64,000 nt of DNA from Aaosphaeria pasadenensis (taxonomy: Eukaryota; Ascomycota; Dothideomycetes; Pleosporales). Below, piece after piece: positions 58,531 to 64,000 of the stretch (positions are counted from its first letter, which is position 1; each line of letters opens with the position of its first letter). The stretch is taken from positions 620,001 through 684,000 of the forward strand of contig JAKLMB010000018.1 in NCBI GenBank assembly GCA_022813625.1, read 5' to 3'. The notes beneath the pieces are model-generated. The model was not told where the DNA came from and made no database searches. It saw only the letters and a list, made by a program, of their open reading frames with translations. The position numbers and the translations under genes are program-made.

Positions 58531-61500
58531 GAATCTTACGACCATGTACATACACACACTGAGCACCTTTTGGCTCTCATCTTGGAAGCCTCTCTTTCTT
58601 ACTTTTTTATTTCTAGTCAGATACTTTTTTGATATTTTATCTCAATGCATAAGGTTGCTACTTTGATCACATCTACCTGAATCCTTCAATATCGACGTGA
58701 CTCTATTTACTTGTGACCGCTTTTTGATTCAAGGTGAACCCTGTTCCGGCATCGTATCCTGCAACACTCTCTCTGCAAGTTGGAATTCATCCGAGCGCAG
58801 TCGTACTGCAGTGTCTAAGCAGACATTCACGTCACAATTGCCCCGCATCTCCAGAATGCTACTCTGTTTGTCCATACATGACAGGGTGGTGCATACCGTT
58901 AACCCCCATCTAGTCTCTGCGTTGTGTATACATGATTGCAGCAGGGCAAACCGAAACCCAGTCCTTGTTCATCAAAACCCGAACACAAAGACGCAACGGC
59001 AATGACTGCACCGCCGCATCTTACTGTACCTGTCCATCATCGGCGAACCCTGACCACTTACCTATACACAGACCCCTTCCGTCGACCGCAATAGGCAACC
59101 ACCATAAGCTACCTAGCTATTCACGTACTTGATCCTAGAGTCCAACAACCATGAACCCTCCCTCACAATTCTTGTACAGACGTAGGTACCGCATCATAGG
59201 GACGTAAAACAGGGAACCAGGATCAAGCGCGCCCTCTCGCTTGGCTTGACTGACCTGCATGCGAAGGTCCGTGGGGCGACGGGCGCCCGCCACCCCCCAT
59301 GTCTTACTTTACCTTGTCTTGTACTGGCCGTGTCTACCCAGTGCCGTCCTGACCCTGAACCGTGATGGTAAATGTGAAATCCGGACTACGACCAAAAGAG
59401 GGGAGCGCCTACACAATCCCTCCTCCATTTCCCTAGTCTGGCGCGATCGGTGGACGGAAGATGACCTTCCAGAATCCTTGTCGGGTGGTGAGAACCCTAG
59501 TCATCGACTTTGCCATATCGAGGGTTTCTCTTACTGATGACATGGTGCCTGGAGGATTTGCACAATGGGTAGGCAGGTTAGGCTGGCTGGCTGCCTACCT
59601 ACTAGCTTGATGTGTTTTTCTATAGTTACCTGAATTGGCTATTGCAAACGCTATTGTATCCACTTGATAGTAGTCTAAAGACCGTGCAAACTATATACTA
59701 TGGAGTATATTGTCACCAGCGAACAATACACAGACCTCGCGATATATGCGCAGTTGTAGGCATACAATACTAGCATGGACCCGCTCGAGGTACCTACCTT
59801 CTGTATCTCTGTACATTTATAGCTAGGCGGGCAAAGACAAGTGGCAAGCGCTTCAGAAGATGATGTCTGCCTGGCCTGACTTGGTGCATTGTGCGCATAC
59901 ATTCCGCGCTCATCCGCAATCACCGCCCTTTCTCACGATCACGCTGACAACTTACACTGACTACGAATCCAGTAAACCATCCGCTTGGTTGCTCCATGGG
60001 GAGAGTGATCGAATAGGGAACTTGTTTCACGGATGAGGTGTTCCCGCTGGCTCAATCCCATCTGCAAACATCCTTCATATGTTTGTCTTGCAATACTCAA
60101 TGTTGAAACTGGAAAGCTATTGATCTCAGGGTTTGGACAGTGTTGAGTTTCCTGTTTGAGTGATTGATGAGAGATTTGAGCAGGCCTCACGCTGTCCAAA
60201 TCCCCTCACAAGTGCAGTGCATAGTATTGAATCACTACCCTCGCAGCAATGCCCGCATCAGTTCCCAAGGACCAGGTGTGTATGTTCAATACCTTGACAA
60301 CGAACGACAAGACTAGCACAATCCTTATCACACCGAACCACACCGACTGGTAACGAGTACGAATGAAGTGAGGCAAAGCTAGTCCTGTCCTGACTCTGCT
60401 TTGGTGCCAACATACCTGCACACTTGCTCTCACGATCCTGCAAACACCACGCTTGCCCCCTGACTGCATGCCGCTATGTTTTTTTTCCTTCCGCATAATC
60501 TAGCCCACCGCCTTACCGGTATATTGACACCCACTTCGACCATATCGAATGCTCCAGGCTTTTGCAAATATTGTCGTTGTTTGCTCACTTCGCGCCCTGT
60601 ACGCAGGACCTTGAATCCTGATACTACTCCCTCCCTCTCGCGCGCGCGTGCGTGCGTACATACATGCGTTCGTGCGTGTACCTGGCAGATTGGTCCTGAT
60701 AATGCAAGAGTCATACAACAGAGCACAGCAAAGCACAGAAACAGCATGTCCCGTACATGCAAAGATCACATACAGACAGATCGACGGTTCTCCTGCCCGG
60801 CTGCTCCGGCCGATGTACGGAGAGTGCGTCTGGCCAGTCAGCTTGCAGCCTGGCCTACAGTTGTATGCGCGGTAGATGCTGTAGGTACGAGTATCATGCG
60901 TTGGCTGGAACGTCCACGTCCTTGTTCTCCATCTATAACCACCACGTTCTTCCGCTAGTGCGATAACCCTGTGCGGATTGTGAATGTGGATTGTAGTGGC
61001 GTCCGATGGGCTTGATAGCGGCTCATTTGATGGTCCGCACAATCCAGTCACGGTCTGTGAGTTTGGCCGGCTCAAGTAAACTAATGGGAGAAGAACGTTC
61101 AGGATTCTCAGATGATGTAGGATTTTCCCGCTGGATCCCACAGTGGCTTATAGGGCTTGCAGGAAAGGGGAGGGCTAGGCGGGGCGTATTCGAGTGTGGA
61201 AGAGAGGAGTGGAATGCATGTAAGATTTGAACTGGGGCTGAGCGAGCTGGTTGGTCGGGTGGTCTTTTTTGCACGGTCATCTTCGTGCTTCGAGAAGATG
61301 TAGCGAAGGAAAAAGGAAAACACACGACTGAGGTGGGATGGGGGAAAACGGGTTCAATAATTAAGCATGTTATAGCTTTTGTCGTGGGATGAGGACGTAT
61401 GTGCGAATCCTTCGGATCTGGATGCCCGTGAACCGGCGAAAGGGGTTGAGAAAATGCGATACTTTTGGTACGCAAATGCGTACTGTGTACATACCTACAC

Positions 61501-64000
61501 GCGCACGACAGTAGTTCAGGTTACAGCACATTCAGTCGAACATTGAGATGGTCTATCCCGATAGGTACAAGTCTAGATGCGGAAACTAAACAGTGTGACG
61601 ATGCGAGCGGTACGGATCGCAGACAACACTAGGAATGTTTCTCGCCTCGCGTAGTCTTTGTTTCCGCACCCCCATCGCTTCAAGATAACTAGTGGTGTAC
61701 TCCTCGATAGTACGGGTGAAGCGAGCGAGTGATGCGTTCCTGGAGGAGCGGACATAGCCCAGCAGTAGCTACTGAACATGCCACTGCGGCGCTGTGCCGC
61801 GCATCGAGCGGAAGGGAAGGATTTGGGTTGGAAGCGGGAACTAAGGAGGACCACCCGTATCTAGAGAAGGAAAATGCTTGGGATCGCAGCCTCTCGCGGT
61901 TCAAAGGGTGGATCGAGTGTAATTAGATACTGTATGTACGTGCAAGTTGGATGCGGGAACGAGGGGGATGCAGCATCGGACTCGCTCGCTTGGGAGGCGC
62001 TGGAAGGGTCCCGTGGCATTTTCTTTCTCGCTTGCCTTTACGCCTTCTGGCTACTGAGATTTGAAACGTAGTTTTGACGACGACCGAAGAGAAGAATACG
62101 AGCGGTTGCGTGCGAAGCGTGTTTTGCATATATAATAGGCTTTCTATAGCTCGAAATAGCACATTCGCACGTGGGGGACCTCGTGAAAGATAGCTTCAAC
62201 GCGAAAGTGTTGTGCAAAGTTCGACTGTGTGTGCGACCAATGGCACCCATGTTCTGCACAATCTTCTTCCTACGAGGTACGAATAGTCACTGTAACATGT
62301 GTTTCTCGGGTCCCTAAGAATGCGAAATGACGGGAACCAAACAGGCGGATTCGGATACCTATGGGTACGGGAGTACGCAGTAGTCCTGGAGCAAAGGTTA
62401 GCGTACAGTGCCTTGTAGACTATCGTGTAGATCGATGCTTTATTCGGATTGGCGTACAGTGTAACTATTCCCTAACCCGCAATTTTAAATTGGAGCCACG
62501 AGGTCGAGACGAGGGTGGGACGAGAACAAGTCGTCTCGCCTAATCGGTAGGACGAACGCGTTTCCGCCGAACTCATGACACCGTGAGTCCCTCAGTATTT
62601 ACTCCTCTTCATACAACATCATTATCTTTATTTTCGCTCCAGAGACCGGCGTACTAGTCTCGTGTCTGAAGAGCCCACATTCTTCTTCCATGTTCCTTCC
62701 GCACGCCGCTTGATTGCATTGGATCCACCAGGTATAGCTGAGTGATCACAAAGATAGAAAAGTGACATAGCATCGCCTCACTGGTTCGTGTCTCCATGTT
62801 CTCGGAACGCTAGCCCGATCTCTTCAGCTACAGAGTATGTCGAGCTGGCCCCCTGCTAGTACTGTATGCCCACAATGGTAGAATTGCAAGGCCTTGAGAC
62901 TGGCTACAGTATACTCTTGAATAGCCAGTTTAGGTATCGGCGGTCAGCTCGACATGTCTGCCCTCTATAAACAGTTTTCCGCTAAATTCCGTCCTAAAAT
63001 TGTTAAGGACAATACGGAGAGTGTGATATTCACTAGCGTTGGGATAAGCTTGTAGTGTACGGAGTACTCCGTAGTGTGGAGCGCATTCACGACTTTGCGC
63101 CCTTGATGCCTGGCCTGCAACTGGAGGCCAACAGTGTTCAGGCCCCACATGACTCAGACCAATGGTTGAATTCAATGTCAGCAAAGAAATGCGGCGTAAT
63201 GGTATGGTGAAAGTGCCCCTCCCTTGTAGATGGATGGTTCCTCGCTCGGTCCGGCTATCTTCTGCAACTGGCTAAGTTTCCAGCATCGACTATGGGGTGA
63301 GAAAATGGTTCTGGTGTGGCCTGGATATTGACGCGTAAACAACAAGGAACATGACTGAAGTGAAGACGCCTGATGATAAAATGACGAACCCGTGACAGCA
63401 AAAAAAGGACTAAGAATGCAGTTGAGAAGCACAAGGCCCACCAAGCTCCAATACTGGGGGCTCGGCAGCTTGCGTATGCGGAAGGGCATGGATAATGTTC
63501 AGAGTCCAATTCCAGCATTTGGGAACCACCCCACCATCACTGACCCCTACGGAGTACTAAGCCCCAAAGTGCAATCTCCACGCTTATCACATACTGAGAC
63601 TGGTGATGGTCTTTATTGAGAATGCCATGCGATGCTTTAGCTTGTCCAGGTCACCGGTGCCCTTTTCGCATGGGCTCTCCCACTTCCGTATCTACTACGG
63701 CACTTGTGGGGCCTCACATTCGGATGTTGGTGGCGCCGGTATGCAATAGTTGTAGTAGTATTGAACGAAAGCCCGGTTCAGAGCTCGTGTTCCCTGACTT
63801 TGCTGCGCTGTGATGAAGCCGAAAGGTGCGAGAAAGTTTGGTTGGTGATCCTGGTGGCTTCAAGGACAAAGTTATTCCAGGAAAATGCCATTTCAATAGT
63901 CTATGCATATACGGTTCGCTCCGTGTTTCCGCTCTCCACGTGGAATGCCTCGTGAGGTTGTAGGGACATAACTGCAAACCTGGATTTCCTATCTTCAACT
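58531..64000. other. Long region without a supported gene
   Basis: About 5.5 kb hold only scattered short frames (up to about 210 codons on the minus strand at 60500-61141, which is low-complexity). A (gt/gc)n-like run lies at 60640-60680. I see no splice-linked exons, RNA gene or repeat family that I can defend. It may be a long upstream region of a gene outside the window. Confidence 0.4.

Noticed and set aside
60500..61141. 213-codon minus-strand frame
   Set aside because: It runs through a (gt/gc) low-complexity tract, is rich in Arg/Thr/Ser and has no recognisable motif.

Overview
The window is nuclear DNA of a filamentous ascomycete (Pezizomycotina, probably Leotiomycetes/Helotiales-like; this placement is inference). 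Genes are cut by many 45-60 bp GT-AG introns with CTAAC-like branch sites. Protein families such as DUF3435, DUF3723, UstYa, Zn2Cys6 regulators, laccase and ferric reductase are typical of that group. I rebuilt splice junctions by hand and checked reading phase at each one; there is no transcript or database evidence behind them.

Region 1 (about 1-28.2 kb) looks like the captain-proximal part of a Starship giant transposon. An apparently intact six-exon DUF3435 tyrosine recombinase (27.8-25.3 kb, minus strand) points leftwards, as a captain does when it sits at the 5' edge of its element. To its left lie three of the accessory families described from Starships: a patatin-like phospholipase with a RING-like finger (10.6-7.4 kb), a DUF3723 protein (10.8-13.9 kb) and a ferric reductase (15.5-17.2 kb). 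Other cargo candidates are a degenerate kinase (1.1-2.2 kb), a MADS-box-like acidic nuclear protein, a two-zinc-module RING protein, a short Zn2Cys6 protein, a gene built from tandemly repeated exon-intron units, an LPMO-like gene with an in-frame stop and several unknown proteins. A candidate edge sits near 28.16 kb (a TTAC(N7)A site). The left end is not identified and may lie outside the window.

Region 2 (about 28.2-30.85 kb) is gene-poor. Region 3 (30.85-47.6 kb) holds a DOMON/cytochrome b561 protein, a GFA-like enzyme and then a probable RiPP (dikaritin-like) gene cluster. The cluster consists of a secreted precursor with 19 near-identical QKVSN repeats after a KR site, three UstYa/DUF3328 oxidase-like membrane proteins with paired HxxHC motifs, two FAD amine oxidases and a Zn2Cys6 transcription factor. 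The repeats are separated only by Arg plus X-Ala/X-Pro dipeptides, the pattern removed by Ste13-type dipeptidyl peptidases.

Region 4 (47.6-64 kb) is sparse. It holds a CorA-like membrane protein with GMN changed to GAN, an 11-exon ascomycete laccase, a secreted Ser/Thr-rich protein, and long stretches with no gene I can support, including the last 5.5 kb. Degenerate repeats occur at 39.6-39.9 and 51.1-51.4 kb, a roughly 291 bp tandem duplication lies at 37.9-38.4 kb, and a 16 bp minisatellite with an assembly gap lies at 4.5-4.7 kb.
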